Positions 8,213 through 16,101 of a stretch of 64,000 bases of DNA are shown in pieces. Under the pieces are notes generated by a model. It was not told the origin of the DNA. It was given only the letters and a program-made list of their open reading frames with translations, and searched no databases. Position numbers and translations under genes: made by a program. Source of the DNA: Nocardia exalbida NBRC 100660. GTDB taxonomy: Bacteria > Actinomycetota > Actinomycetes > Mycobacteriales > Mycobacteriaceae. The stretch covers positions 57,981-121,980 of the forward strand of contig NZ_BAFZ01000116.1 of the NCBI RefSeq assembly GCF_000308575.1, in the 5' to 3' direction. The stretch's first letter is position 1; every line of letters begins with the position of its first letter.

Positions 8213-9546
8213 GCGCGGGATCCTTCGGGGGTGGCGGCCGCCGCCGCGTGCGCGGCGGCGGGCAGGGCGGCAGCGATACGGTCGAACGCGTCCTCGTCGA
8301 GCGCCGCGGAGACGAACCACGCTTCGAACGCGCTCGGCGGCGCGTACACGCCACCGTCGAGCAGGGCGTGGAAGAACGCGGGGTAGCGCCAGGTCTCGCT
8401 CGCCTTGGCGGCGGCGTAATCGGTGACCGGGCGTTCGGCGAAGAACACGCTCACCATATTGCCTGCGAATTGCACCTGGTGCCCGACCCCCGCGGCACTC
8501 AGCGCCGAGCCGAACAGCTCGCCGAGCCGCTGCGCGTTGCGGTCGAGTGCGGCGTAGACCGCGTCGTCGGCCGCCCGCAGCGTGGCGAGGCCTGCGGCCA
8601 CCGCGACCGGGTTACCGGACAGCGTGCCCGCCTGGTAGACCAGGCCGAGCGGCGCGAGGTGGTTCATGATCTCGGCGCGTCCGCCGAACGCGGCCGCAGG
8701 CAGTCCGCCGCTCATCACCTTGCCGAAGGTGTAGAGATCGCCCGCGACGCCTTCCCGGCCGAACCAGCCCGCACTGCTGACCCGGAAGCCGGTCATCACC
8801 TCGTCCATGACGAGCAGCGCACCGTGCTCGGTGGTGAGCGCGCGCAGGCCCGCGTTGAAGCCGGGCAGCGGCGCGACGGCGCCCATGTTGCCCGCCGCCG
8901 CCTCGGTGATCACGCAGGCGATCTCGCCGGGGTTCGCGGCGAAGGCGGCGGCGACGGCGTCGAGGTCGTTGTAGGGCAGCACGATGGTGTCGGCCGCCTG
9001 CGCGCCCGTCACCCCCGGTGAGGTGGGCAGCCCGAGCGTGGCGACACCCGAGCCCGCGTCGGCGAGCAGCGCGTCGACGTGACCGTGATAACAACCGGCG
9101 AACTTGATGATCTTGGTCCGGCCGGTGTAGCCGCGGGCCAGCCGGACCGCGCTCATGGTTGCCTCGGTGCCGGAGTTCACCAGCCGGACCCGCTCCACCG
9201 GCGTGACCCGGCGCACGATCGCCTCGGCGAGTTCGATCTCGGCTTCGGTCGGCGCACCGAAGGACAGGCCGCCGCTCGCCGCGCGGCGCACCGCCTCGAC
9301 GACCGCGGGGTGCGCGTGGCCGAGGATCATCGGCCCCCAGGAACAAACCAGGTCGACGTACTCGTTGCCGTCGGCGTCGACGAGCGTGCAGCCGGCGGCC
9401 GAGGCGATGAATCGCGGTGTGCCGCCGACGGATCGAAATGCCCGCACCGGAGAGTTGACGCCCCCCGGAATCACCGAACTCGCCCGGTCGAAGAGCTGAG
9501 CGGAAACCGGCACGGTCGCACTGGTCACGCGCGGAGAAGAACTCAC
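8209..9546 (-). CDS. hemL: Glutamate-1-semialdehyde 2,1-aminomutase
   Basis: HemL converts glutamate-1-semialdehyde to 5-aminolevulinate, the second step of the C5 pathway after HemA. The 445-aa length is normal for this class III PLP aminotransferase family. The PLP lysine is Lys276 in TFGKVMSGG, preceded by the cofactor-binding MDEVMTGF. The start is GTG 9546. It is the first gene of a seven-gene minus-strand operon in which every junction but one (a 40-nt gap before ccdA) overlaps or nearly so. Confidence 0.97.
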   Translation of the reverse strand: MSSSPRVTSATVPVSAQLFDRASSVIPGGVNSPVRAFRSVGGTPRFIASAAGCTLVDADGNEYVDLVCSWGPMILGHAHPAVVEAVRRAASGGLSFGAPTEAEIELAEAIVRRVTPVERVRLVNSGTEATMSAVRLARGYTGRTKIIKFAGCYHGHVDALLADAGSGVATLGLPTSPGVTGAQAADTIVLPYNDLDAVAAAFAANPGEIACVITEAAAGNMGAVAPLPGFNAGLRALTTEHGALLVMDEVMTGFRVSSAGWFGREGVAGDLYTFGKVMSGGLPAAAFGGRAEIMNHLAPLGLVYQAGTLSGNPVAVAAGLATLRAADDAVYAALDRNAQRLGELFGSALSAAGVGHQVQFAGNMVSVFFAERPVTDYAAAKASETWRYPAFFHALLDGGVYAPPSAFEAWFVSAALDEDAFDRIAAALPAAAHAAAAATPEGSRA

Positions 9547-9720
9547 GCGTTCCAGTCTCGCAGCACCGGAAAATCGGTTCGACGACAGGGTGTAGTGCAG
9601 TGATGCAGGCCGCAGCCGCCTGGCAACACGCCGAGGTGAGGTTCACGCGAAATTCGATCGCTGGACGGTTGCCGGTGCGTAGTCTCAGCTCACATTCGTC
9701 CATCGTTCGGGAGGGTCTGC

Positions 9721-10107
9721 ATGCGGATTGCCATCGTCAGCGTGGGTGTGCTCGCCGTCGTCGCGGGAGCCGCCGTGACTCTCGGGGCCGGGTCCGCCGC
9801 CGCGCAGCCGTTCGATCAACTCGATCAGGCGCGGCTGGCCGTCCCGCTGGACCACACGGCGACCACCATGCTGGCAGGCGGACCGATCCCGGCGCTGGTC
9901 ACCATGGTCGTCCCGCCGAACCGGATCGGCGCCGGGCTGAAGGACGACTCGGCGATCTACCGCGACGATCGCGGCGCGGTGCACGCCACCTTGCGCCAAG
10001 TGGTCTTGGAGGCCGCGGGCCATCCGGACGGGACGGTCACCGTCTATCTCAATGCTCCCGGCGCCCGCAACGGCCGGGTGCTGGACATCTACCAGCACTG
10101 GAACTGA
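9721..10107 (+). CDS. Secreted protein of unknown function
   Basis: The 128-aa product has a clear Sec signal peptide (residues 1-29, hydrophobic core and cleavage after AAA/AQ). The mature part of about 100 residues has no Cys. ATG 9721 is preceded by GGGAGGG at 7-8 nt. It is transcribed divergently from hemL, and ends 22 bp from the convergent gene at 10130. No family is recognised; it belongs to a local group of three small exported proteins. Confidence 0.75.
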   Translation: MRIAIVSVGVLAVVAGAAVTLGAGSAAAQPFDQLDQARLAVPLDHTATTMLAGGPIPALVTMVVPPNRIGAGLKDDSAIYRDDRGAVHATLRQVVLEAAGHPDGTVTVYLNAPGARNGRVLDIYQHWN

Positions 10108-10129
10108 AGCGGGCGCCGCGACGCCGCCG

Positions 10130-10351
10130 TCAGGCGTACATGCACGGGACCTGCGCCGACATGGTGTGCAGGAAGCACATGAACCCGTTGTAGGGGCCCG
10201 CCGAACCCGTATCCGGCACGAGAATCGGCGCGTCGACCGGGTTCGCGTCCTCCAGGGGCAATCCCGGGTTCGCGCCCGCGGGCGCGGCCCCGAGTCCGAG
10301 GGCGGCGGCCACGGCAAACGCGGCACAGATCTTCAGGGCGAACCGGTTCAT
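10130..10351 (-). CDS. Small secreted protein with a Cys pair
   Basis: The 73-aa product starts at ATG 10351, with AAGGAAAG about 6 nt upstream; the frame is open further but this site decides the start. Residues 1-28 are a signal peptide ending AGA-N. The 45-residue mature peptide ends with two Cys (FMCFLHTMSAQVPCMYA) that could form a disulfide loop. No homologous family is recognised. It lies tail-to-tail with the secreted protein at 9721. Confidence 0.65.
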   Translation of the reverse strand: MNRFALKICAAFAVAAALGLGAAPAGANPGLPLEDANPVDAPILVPDTGSAGPYNGFMCFLHTMSAQVPCMYA

Positions 10352-10520
10352 CAAACACTTTCCTTCATTGACGCGCGTTCCAACTACCGCCGAAATACTA
10401 ACGGCCCCAGAGCCATTCCAGCCAAAGCGCACAGTCGGCAGGCGTCGGGCCGCGGACGGAGCGCGGGTGCACGGTAACTCGCTCGCGCGCCGTCCGCAGC
10501 GGTTCGCAGGCACTCCGTGG

Positions 10521-10751
10521 CTACGTCAGGCCCAGGCAGAACTTGGCGAACCCGGTGGTCACCAGGCACGCCAACGGCGTGGGTAGCAAATGCAGCAACG
10601 GTGCGGGCGGAGTGGCGGCGAAGACCGGTGTCACCGGAACAGGCGTTCCGGGAACGGCTTCGGCGGACGCGGTGACGGGTACGGCCGCGGCCGCGCCGAT
10701 CACACCGGCCGCCACCGCACCGAAAAGTGTTCGCTGGACAGTTGGTTTCAT
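10521..10751 (-). CDS. Small secreted Pro/Val-rich peptide
   Basis: From ATG 10751 the product is 76 aa with a signal peptide (about 1-28, ending SAEA) and a Pro/Val/Thr-rich mature part with two Cys near the C-terminus (LACLVTTGFAKFCLGLT). The ribosome site is weak (GGGAA about 10 nt upstream), and an in-frame start at 10793 is possible but would bury the signal peptide. Same orientation as the 10130 gene, 170 bp away. The Cys spacing at the C-terminus recalls that neighbour. Confidence 0.55.
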   Translation of the reverse strand: MKPTVQRTLFGAVAAGVIGAAAAVPVTASAEAVPGTPVPVTPVFAATPPAPLLHLLPTPLACLVTTGFAKFCLGLT

Positions 10752-10808
10752 GTCCGTGGCGTTCCCGCGTTCCGCGAGGTCAAACGGCCGCAAATGGACT
10801 CGCGCCGA

Positions 10809-11069
10809 TCAGCCGCCGGTCGCGGCGCCACGGCGACCGCGCCACAGACGGGCCACGGCGTCGATGGCGAGCACACCGGCCACCGCGACGAGCAACGTGG
10901 CCAGCAGCCACCAAGGGCCCGCGTAGCGGGTGGCGGTGAAACCCGGGGCGTCGCCGGCCGCCGCGAAGTCGGTGGTGCGCACGCCTGCGCGCGCGCTCAG
11001 CGCCGCCGCGATCAGGGCGAGCACGAACAGATCCAGTTCCACGAGCACCGCGACGATCCAGCGCCTCAA
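10809..11069 (-). CDS. Small membrane protein, two helices
   Basis: The 86-aa protein starts at TTG 11069, which overlaps the TGA of the preceding gene (TTGA), with a GGAG about 8 nt upstream. It has two transmembrane segments (about residues 5-22 and 50-68) and a basic C-terminus. It follows the DUF3093-like membrane protein in an operon downstream of hemB. M. tuberculosis has a similar pair of small membrane proteins after hemB (Rv0513/Rv0514, from memory). Function is unknown. Confidence 0.65.
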   Translation of the reverse strand: MRRWIVAVLVELDLFVLALIAAALSARAGVRTTDFAAAGDAPGFTATRYAGPWWLLATLLVAVAGVLAIDAVARLWRGRRGAATGG

Positions 11070-11548
11070 CGGTCGACTCCGTCCGAACTGCGCTGGACGG
11101 CTTCGGTCAACGCCGTTCGCAGCGCCTTGTGGTCTCTGGCCCATGCCTGCACCAGGCCGCCGTCGGCCAGCCGCAGCCCGATGCCGGTGCGGCGGCGGGG
11201 CACCCCGCTCAGCTCGCCGAGCGCCCTGGCCGACTCCCACTCCTCGTCGTCCCAGGAATCCTCGTCGCGCTCGGGAAGCACCTCCGCGATCGAGTCCAGC
11301 GGTAGCGACTCGGTGCCCGACCGCAGCGTCTCCTCGGTGAGCTCGACACTGACGTGCCGCTTGCCCGCGACCACCTGCAGGGCGACGAAACCCGCGATCA
11401 GCGCGGCGCAGAACACCAGGGCGAACCAGTGCACGGCACCGCCCGTGGCGAATTCGAGGACGAGAACGGCCAGGCACAGGATCGGGCCGTAGGCCACCGC
11501 GCGCCAGCGGGCGCCCGGTTCGGCGAACAAGACGGCGGCAGCGGTCAC
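11066..11548 (-). CDS. Membrane protein, Rv0513-like/DUF3093-like
   Basis: The product is 160 aa from GTG 11548, with GGGAGG 6 nt upstream. Two closely spaced hydrophobic helices (about residues 18-35 and 40-60) are followed by a soluble domain of beta-strand character with an acidic stretch (PERDEDSWDDEEWE). Position behind hemB and the pairing with a second small membrane protein match mycobacteria. The biochemical role is not known. Confidence 0.7.
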   Translation of the reverse strand: MTAAAVLFAEPGARWRAVAYGPILCLAVLVLEFATGGAVHWFALVFCAALIAGFVALQVVAGKRHVSVELTEETLRSGTESLPLDSIAEVLPERDEDSWDDEEWESARALGELSGVPRRRTGIGLRLADGGLVQAWARDHKALRTALTEAVQRSSDGVDR

Positions 11549-11594
11549 GCCGGGCCTCCCGCGGCAGCGCGCGCCGACACGGCGAGAAGTGAGA

Positions 11595-11714
11595 TCAGCG
11601 ACTCAGGCCGGGCAGCAACAGCACGGCGACGGTCAACACGGCGAACAGGATCAACAGGCTCAAGACGGCCAGATCCCGCCGAATGCTGTGCGGCTGCTGG
11701 ATCACCACTCGCAT
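11595..11714 (-). CDS. 39-aa single-pass membrane peptide
   Basis: A very short gene: ATG 11714 with GGAGG 5 nt upstream, 39 codons, TGA at 11597-11595. It encodes a polar, basic N-terminus (MRVVIQQPHSIRRD) and one strong transmembrane helix (LAVLSLLILFAVLTVAVLLL). The good ribosome site and coherent topology support a real small membrane protein. It sits between two membrane protein genes of the same strand, so it may assist one of them; this is inference. Confidence 0.55.
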   Translation of the reverse strand: MRVVIQQPHSIRRDLAVLSLLILFAVLTVAVLLLPGLSR

Positions 11715-11863
11715 CGATGCCTCCGATCCTCCGGAGCCATCTGCCGAGTTCCCGCACGGAATACACGACAACGCATGACAAACGACTACCGGTTCCCACG
11801 TCCACTGTGACAACCCTCACCATACATGCCGGACTGTCTCGGACAAATTGGGAACGTGTTGCA

Positions 11864-12388
11864 TCAGCGCCCGCCCGGCTGGAAGTAGGCGGTGGAATCG
11901 GGCCGGTGGGACAGATAGATGGCGCCCACCGCCAGCACCGCCTGCACGATGGACGCGCCGCCCGCGACGAGCGAAGCCGTCCCGGCCACCGCGTCGATCG
12001 CCAGCAGCGCGCCGACGCCGATCACCACCACCCACGCGCCGAGCACCGTCAGCACGGTGCGCGCCCACGGCTTGCCACGCCCGAACTGGTGCACGATCAC
12101 CGCCGCCAGCGCCGCGACGCCCAGCCCGATCAGCACCACGACGACGTAGACCAGCGACACCATCAATTCCGCGCTGGCCATCGTGACCTGTGGATCCTGC
12201 ACCCTGGCCTGCTCGAAGACCTCTTCGGCGAACGTGCGCCGCTGATCCAGCGCGGCGACGATCGAGGCGATCAACTGCACGACGCCGAATCCGATCACAC
12301 CCCACCACAGCTGCCGCGCGGTACCGACATCCTCCGGCATCGGGGGCCGGGCCGGGCCCGCGGCGAACGGTCCCGCCATGTTCGTCAC
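11864..12388 (-). CDS. Four-helix membrane protein of unknown function
   Basis: The 174-aa product starts at GTG 12388, overlapping the hemB stop (GTGA); an in-frame ATG at 12376 is an alternative. Hydrophobic helices lie near residues 28-46, 75-98, 112-132 and 142-160. A charged loop follows the first helix. It is co-transcribed with hemB. No family is recognised. Confidence 0.75.
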   Translation of the reverse strand: MTNMAGPFAAGPARPPMPEDVGTARQLWWGVIGFGVVQLIASIVAALDQRRTFAEEVFEQARVQDPQVTMASAELMVSLVYVVVVLIGLGVAALAAVIVHQFGRGKPWARTVLTVLGAWVVVIGVGALLAIDAVAGTASLVAGGASIVQAVLAVGAIYLSHRPDSTAYFQPGGR

Positions 12389-13362
12389 GACAGCCAGTTC
12401 GCGGCCTCGGTCGCCCAGTAGGTGAGCACGATATCCGCGCCCGCGCGGCGGATACTCATCAGTGACTCGAGGACGGCGCCACGGCGGTCGATCCAGCCGC
12501 GCTCGGCGGCGGCGGTGATCATCGCGTACTCACCGGATATCTGATAGGCGGCGACCGGGACCGTCGTGCGATCGGCGACCTCGCGCAGGATGTCCAGATA
12601 CGACATGGCCGGCTTCACCATGACGATGTCCGCACCCTCGGCCAGGTCCAATTCCAGTTCGCGGATCGCCTCGCGGCGATTGGCCGGGTCCTGCTGGTAG
12701 GTGCGCCGGTCGCCTTCCAGCGAGGAGCCGACGGCCTCCCGGAACGGGCCGTAGAACGCCGAGGCGTATTTCGCGGAGTAGGCCAGGATGCCGGTGTCGA
12801 TGCGTCCGGCCGCGTCCAGGCCGCGCCGGATCGCGCCGACCTGGCCGTCCATCATGCCGCTGGTACCGAGCAGGTCGGCGCCCGCCTCGGCCTGGGCCAG
12901 CGCCATCTCGACGTAGCGGTCCAGCGTCGCGTCGTTGTCGACCGCGCCGTCGGCGGCGAGCACGCCGCAGTGGCCGTGGTCGGTGAACTCGTCCAGGCAG
13001 GTGTCCGCCATGACCACGGTCGAGTCGCCCACCTCGTCGGCGAGCGCGCGCAGGCCGCGGTTGAGAATGCCGCGCGGGTCGCTGGCGGCGCTGCCGACGG
13101 CGTCCTTGTCCTCCGGGCGCGGCACCCCGAAGAGCATGATGCCGCCCACACCGGCCGTGACGGCCTCGACGGCCGTCTTGCGCAGCGAGTCCAGCGAGTG
13201 CTGCACCACGCCCGGCATGGAGCCGATCGGGCGCGGTTCCGCCAAGCCGTCGGCCACGAACATCGGTAGTACCAATTGTCGTGGTTCGAGTGTCGTTTCG
13301 GCCACGAGACGACGCAAAGCCGGGGTGCGGCGCAACCGCCGTGGGCGGTCCATTCCGGTCAT
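12385..13362 (-). CDS. hemB: Delta-aminolevulinic acid dehydratase (porphobilinogen synthase)
   Basis: HemB condenses two 5-aminolevulinate molecules to porphobilinogen. The 325-aa protein has both active-site lysines, Lys198 (YSAKYASAFYG) and Lys250 (VMVKPAMSYLD), and the metal-site region DTCLDEFTDHGHCG. I choose ATG 13362 over GTG 13371, because a TATCGT -10 element at 13375-13370 would overlap the GTG and leads to a leaderless start at the ATG. A 174-aa membrane protein gene overlaps its stop. Confidence 0.96.
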   Translation of the reverse strand: MTGMDRPRRLRRTPALRRLVAETTLEPRQLVLPMFVADGLAEPRPIGSMPGVVQHSLDSLRKTAVEAVTAGVGGIMLFGVPRPEDKDAVGSAASDPRGILNRGLRALADEVGDSTVVMADTCLDEFTDHGHCGVLAADGAVDNDATLDRYVEMALAQAEAGADLLGTSGMMDGQVGAIRRGLDAAGRIDTGILAYSAKYASAFYGPFREAVGSSLEGDRRTYQQDPANRREAIRELELDLAEGADIVMVKPAMSYLDILREVADRTTVPVAAYQISGEYAMITAAAERGWIDRRGAVLESLMSIRRAGADIVLTYWATEAANWLS

Positions 13363-13369
13363 GAATCGC

Positions 13370-13375
13370 ACGATA
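13370..13375 (-). promoter_or_regulatory. -10 element of a probable leaderless hemB promoter
   Basis: TATCGT on the minus strand ends 7 nt before hemB ATG 13362. Transcription usually starts 6-8 nt after the -10, so the mRNA would begin at or next to the start codon. There is no ribosome site before this ATG, which agrees. Confidence 0.5.
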
Positions 13376-13544
13376 CGCCCGGCGTGATCGGCTGTCGCGA
13401 GCGCCCGTCGCCCGCTTTCGGCCCCCGGCCCGTTACGCGGCGATCGGCCATGTCATCCGACTGATAACGGTGTGTGAAATCACACCTCGCACCGCGCGCG
13501 GAGGCGCATACTCCGACTAGGGGCGAGACCCGCTGGGGGACAGC

Positions 13545-14330
13545 ATGACCGATCCGCACATCGACATCTCGCTGGCCAGAGCCGCCGACTTCGAGTCGTG
13601 GGTGGCGGTACTGCTGTCGGACTGGTGGCCGGTACTGACCGACGGTCTGCCCCCGCCCGCGGCCGCTCTGCGAACCTGGCGCGCCACCGACGCCACGGGG
13701 CAGAACTTCAGCGTGGAGTTCCTCGCCCGGCAATCGGCCGCGTCCGGGGTGATGCCCTGCGCGCACGTCGCCTTTCCCAGCCTCGGTATCCGTCCCGACG
13801 AGCACGAGTGGGTGCGCAGCCGGGGCACGCACCTGGTCGGCGGCACCGAGGACGCCACGGTCCAGCTGCGGTTCTCCGAGACCACCCGCAGCGTCTTCCT
13901 GCGCTTGCAGAGCAGGCCGTGCCGGGTGCTGGAAGAGGCGGGCCGGCTGCTGCGCCCCGGGGCGGAAATCAGCCTGCGGTTCCCCTGCACCACTTCGGGG
14001 CCGCTCGACGTGCGGGTGGCCCGCAACAGCGCACGGCACTTGCTGGCCGAGCACAGCGCACGCCATGCCACCCCCGCCGACCCCTTGCAGCTCGGTCCGC
14101 CGCAGCGGGTCGCCGACATCGGCTGGGCCTTCATCTTCCCGTGGTCGACCACATCCTGGTACCTCGACGGCTCCGTTCCCACACTTCCGCCGGGCAGCCG
14201 CGGGCCGATCGTGGTCGTCAAGGACACCGGACACACCTGGCTACTGGACAGCCTTCGCAACTACGACGCGCAGCTGGCCGAGTACGCGCGGGCGAACGGG
14301 TACCGCGCCCCGCTCCAACAGGCGCGATGA
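13545..14330 (+). CDS. Hypothetical protein with a possible immunity-like C-terminus
   Basis: The 261-aa soluble protein starts at ATG 13545 behind GGGGGA. There is no signal peptide or transmembrane helix. The N-terminal half is all mixed alpha/beta with no recognisable motif. The C-terminal part (GPIVVVKDTGHTWLLDS) recalls the beta hairpin of YrhB/SMI1-type immunity proteins, but this is only a resemblance by eye. A Sel1 repeat gene follows 45 nt downstream on the same strand, probably in one transcript. Confidence 0.65.
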   Translation: MTDPHIDISLARAADFESWVAVLLSDWWPVLTDGLPPPAAALRTWRATDATGQNFSVEFLARQSAASGVMPCAHVAFPSLGIRPDEHEWVRSRGTHLVGGTEDATVQLRFSETTRSVFLRLQSRPCRVLEEAGRLLRPGAEISLRFPCTTSGPLDVRVARNSARHLLAEHSARHATPADPLQLGPPQRVADIGWAFIFPWSTTSWYLDGSVPTLPPGSRGPIVVVKDTGHTWLLDSLRNYDAQLAEYARANGYRAPLQQAR

Positions 14331-14375
14331 TGGACAGCGTGGATTCCGCGGAGTCTCGCGAGGCGGGGTGCTGAG

Positions 14376-15185
14376 ATGACCGAGCGACCGAGCGAGGTCG
14401 AACTGCTCGCCATGCAACGACGCGCCGAAGCGCTGTGGGACGCGGGCGACGCGGCGGGCGCCGAACACTGGCTGCGCCGGGCCGCCGCGGGTGGCAGCGC
14501 GCCCGCCATGGGAATGCTCGGCGCCCTGCTGGGGGCCGACGGCCGGATCGGCGAGGGGATCAGCTGGCTGGAGACCGCCGCCGCGCGCGGCAACGAGGCG
14601 GCGGGGATGCAGCTGGGCCTGCTGCACACCGAGCGCGGAAATCTGGACGAGGCCGAGCGCTGGCTGCGCCCCGCGGCCGAGCGGGGCTTGCCCGAAGCCC
14701 TCTGCAACATGGGCGTACTCGCGAATCGGCGCGGCCGCGACGAAGAGGCCGAGCAGTGGTACGAACGAGCGGTTCGTGCCGGAAACCCGACGGCTATGCG
14801 CAGCCTGGGCCTGTACCTGGCGCGTCGCGGCGAATTCGACCGTGCGATCGACCTGCTCACCGAGGCCGCGCGCCGCGGAAGAACCGATGCGATGGCGGTG
14901 CTCGGCGCGCTGCACCTGGACCGTGGCGACCGAACCGAGGGTGAGCGGTGGCTACGCACGGGCGCCGAAGCGGGTGACCCCGACTCGATGTTCCATCTCG
15001 CACTATTCCTTCGCGCGGCCAACTCGCCTTACCTGGCAGGCGATTTCGCCGACCCCGAGGTGCTGCGAACCGCCGCCGCCATCGCGACCGGCCGCACACC
15101 GGCGCAGCGGGAAGCTCGGCGGTGGCTGGAACGCGCGGCCGCGCTGGGCCATCCGCAGTCGCTGCGGCTATTGCACGATCTGTGA
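14376..15185 (+). CDS. Sel1-like tetratricopeptide repeat protein
   Basis: The 269-aa cytoplasmic protein consists almost entirely of Sel1/TPR-like repeats of about 34-36 residues. About six units are visible from residue 18 to 180, each with an A-x-x-x-L-G / G-x-x-x-x-A-x-x-W-x-x-x-A-A-x-x-G pattern (e.g. ALCNMGVLANRRGRDEEAEQ). Such solenoids mediate protein-protein contacts. Together with the upstream unknown gene it could form a two-protein module; the partner is unknown. Confidence 0.8.
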   Translation: MTERPSEVELLAMQRRAEALWDAGDAAGAEHWLRRAAAGGSAPAMGMLGALLGADGRIGEGISWLETAAARGNEAAGMQLGLLHTERGNLDEAERWLRPAAERGLPEALCNMGVLANRRGRDEEAEQWYERAVRAGNPTAMRSLGLYLARRGEFDRAIDLLTEAARRGRTDAMAVLGALHLDRGDRTEGERWLRTGAEAGDPDSMFHLALFLRAANSPYLAGDFADPEVLRTAAAIATGRTPAQREARRWLERAAALGHPQSLRLLHDL

Positions 15186-15240
15186 GCCGCTGGCCGAGTG
15201 AAAGCCCTTGTGGCCTGCGAACTTTGTCGGTGTCCCCAGG

Positions 15241-15278
15241 TAGAATCGAAGGTACGTTCGAGGGGGCTTCCGGCCCCC
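15241..15278 (+). promoter_or_regulatory. Possible promoter -10 and leader hairpin of the 90-aa gene
   Basis: TAGAAT at 15241-15246 resembles a -10 box. Behind it GGGGGC (15262-15267) and GCCCCC (15273-15278) can form a 6-bp hairpin with loop TTCCG, ending 9 nt before the GGGAGGG ribosome site. The hairpin may be a leader element or a terminator of the Sel1 gene. No U-tract follows. Confidence 0.35.
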
Positions 15279-15300
15279 GATCGCTACGGGAGGGATGCCA

Positions 15301-15573
15301 ATGCGCACACCGCAAACCGTTCTCATCGATCGCCCCTATGCCCCGCTGGAGAAGCGCAGGCTGCCCGCGGGCCGTCCGCGGGCGTGGTATGTCCTGCACA
15401 ACCGGCGACTGAAGGCGATGCGCCTGGCGATCGCGCTGCTCGACTCCGGCGTCTACGCCCCGAGTTATGCCACGAACAAGCGAATCAGGCACACCGCCGA
15501 GGTGATCGGCATCCGGCCTCCGTCCGACGCCACCTGCTCCATGGTCCGCACCTTGATGCGCAAGCGGTACTGA
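15301..15573 (+). CDS. 90-aa basic hypothetical protein
   Basis: ATG 15301 is chosen over ATG 15295, because the GGGAGGG at 15288-15294 abuts the latter but lies 6 nt before the former. The product is strongly basic (many Arg and Lys), without signal peptide or transmembrane helix, and has one Cys. Sequence features such as KRRLPAGRPRAWYVLHNRRL suggest nucleic-acid contact, which is speculative. No family is recognised. An unusually perfect inverted repeat follows 17 bp after the stop. Confidence 0.6.
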   Translation: MRTPQTVLIDRPYAPLEKRRLPAGRPRAWYVLHNRRLKAMRLAIALLDSGVYAPSYATNKRIRHTAEVIGIRPPSDATCSMVRTLMRKRY

Positions 15574-15590
15574 GCGCCGATCACTCGATC

Positions 15591-15649
15591 GGTTCGCGGT
15601 CGCGAAGCCACGTCGCGCTTGACGCAGTGCGTATTCGCGACCGCGAACC
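15591..15649. repeat. Perfect 16-bp inverted repeat with 27-nt spacer
   Basis: GGTTCGCGGTCGCGAA at 15591-15606 is repeated exactly in inverse orientation at 15634-15649. The arms could pair into a very stable stem in RNA. Placed 17 bp after the 90-aa gene, it may terminate transcription without a U-tract, as actinobacterial terminators often do, or be a binding site for a dimeric regulator. Confidence 0.75.
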
Positions 15650-15800
15650 AACGGAGGGCGGCCGGGGTAGATGCCCTGTTCGTCCACCCGCGGGCCGACA
15701 AGGATCATGACGAGCGCAGAGGTGTACAGGCCACTCGGGCGCACGACCGTCCAGTCGGGTTCGGTTCCTGTGAGCAGGGATATCACGAGGCCGGGAATTC
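15640..15800 (-). pseudogene. Remnant of an NmrA/NAD(P)-binding epimerase-like gene
   Basis: The minus strand encodes PDWTVVRPSGLYTSALV from about 15763 downwards. The pattern (D/E)WT(I/V)VRPSGLY is characteristic of NmrA-like NAD(P)-binding reductases, where it sits in the middle of the protein. Neither the N-terminal GxxGxxG region nor a proper C-terminus is present nearby in any frame, so only a fragment survives. The boundaries are approximate. Confidence 0.4.
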
Positions 15801-16101
15801 CTCGGAGCCACAGTCAGCGAACAGCGCGAGCCCACATCACGACGCAGGTCGTAACGCGCCGACGCCGCATCGACCACCTGGCCTGCGTACCCGGCAGCGA
15901 GCCCGAGACCGAGCATCGCCCCTTGCGGCCCAGGGCGTAAACGCGGCCGCCGACTGGGACCGCCCTCCGCACCCAGAACGGCGAGCTCCGATCCGCAGCG
16001 GTCGTCCTTACGCACCCAGCGCACCCCAACCACGTCTTTCGAGCGAAGCGAGACCGAGCATGTTCCGTTCGCGGCCCGAAGGCGCGGCAAAATAAACACA
16101 G

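Larger units (their letters stand above)
15574..16101. other. 528-bp stretch without an intact gene
   Basis: The stretch holds a perfect long inverted repeat at its left end and a decayed minus-strand coding sequence (both listed separately). The remainder to 16101 has open frames on both strands, but none has a plausible start and consistent protein-like sequence. At 16039-16050 it contains GAGCGAAGCGAG, related to short repeats found between hem genes of this window. Confidence 0.55.
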
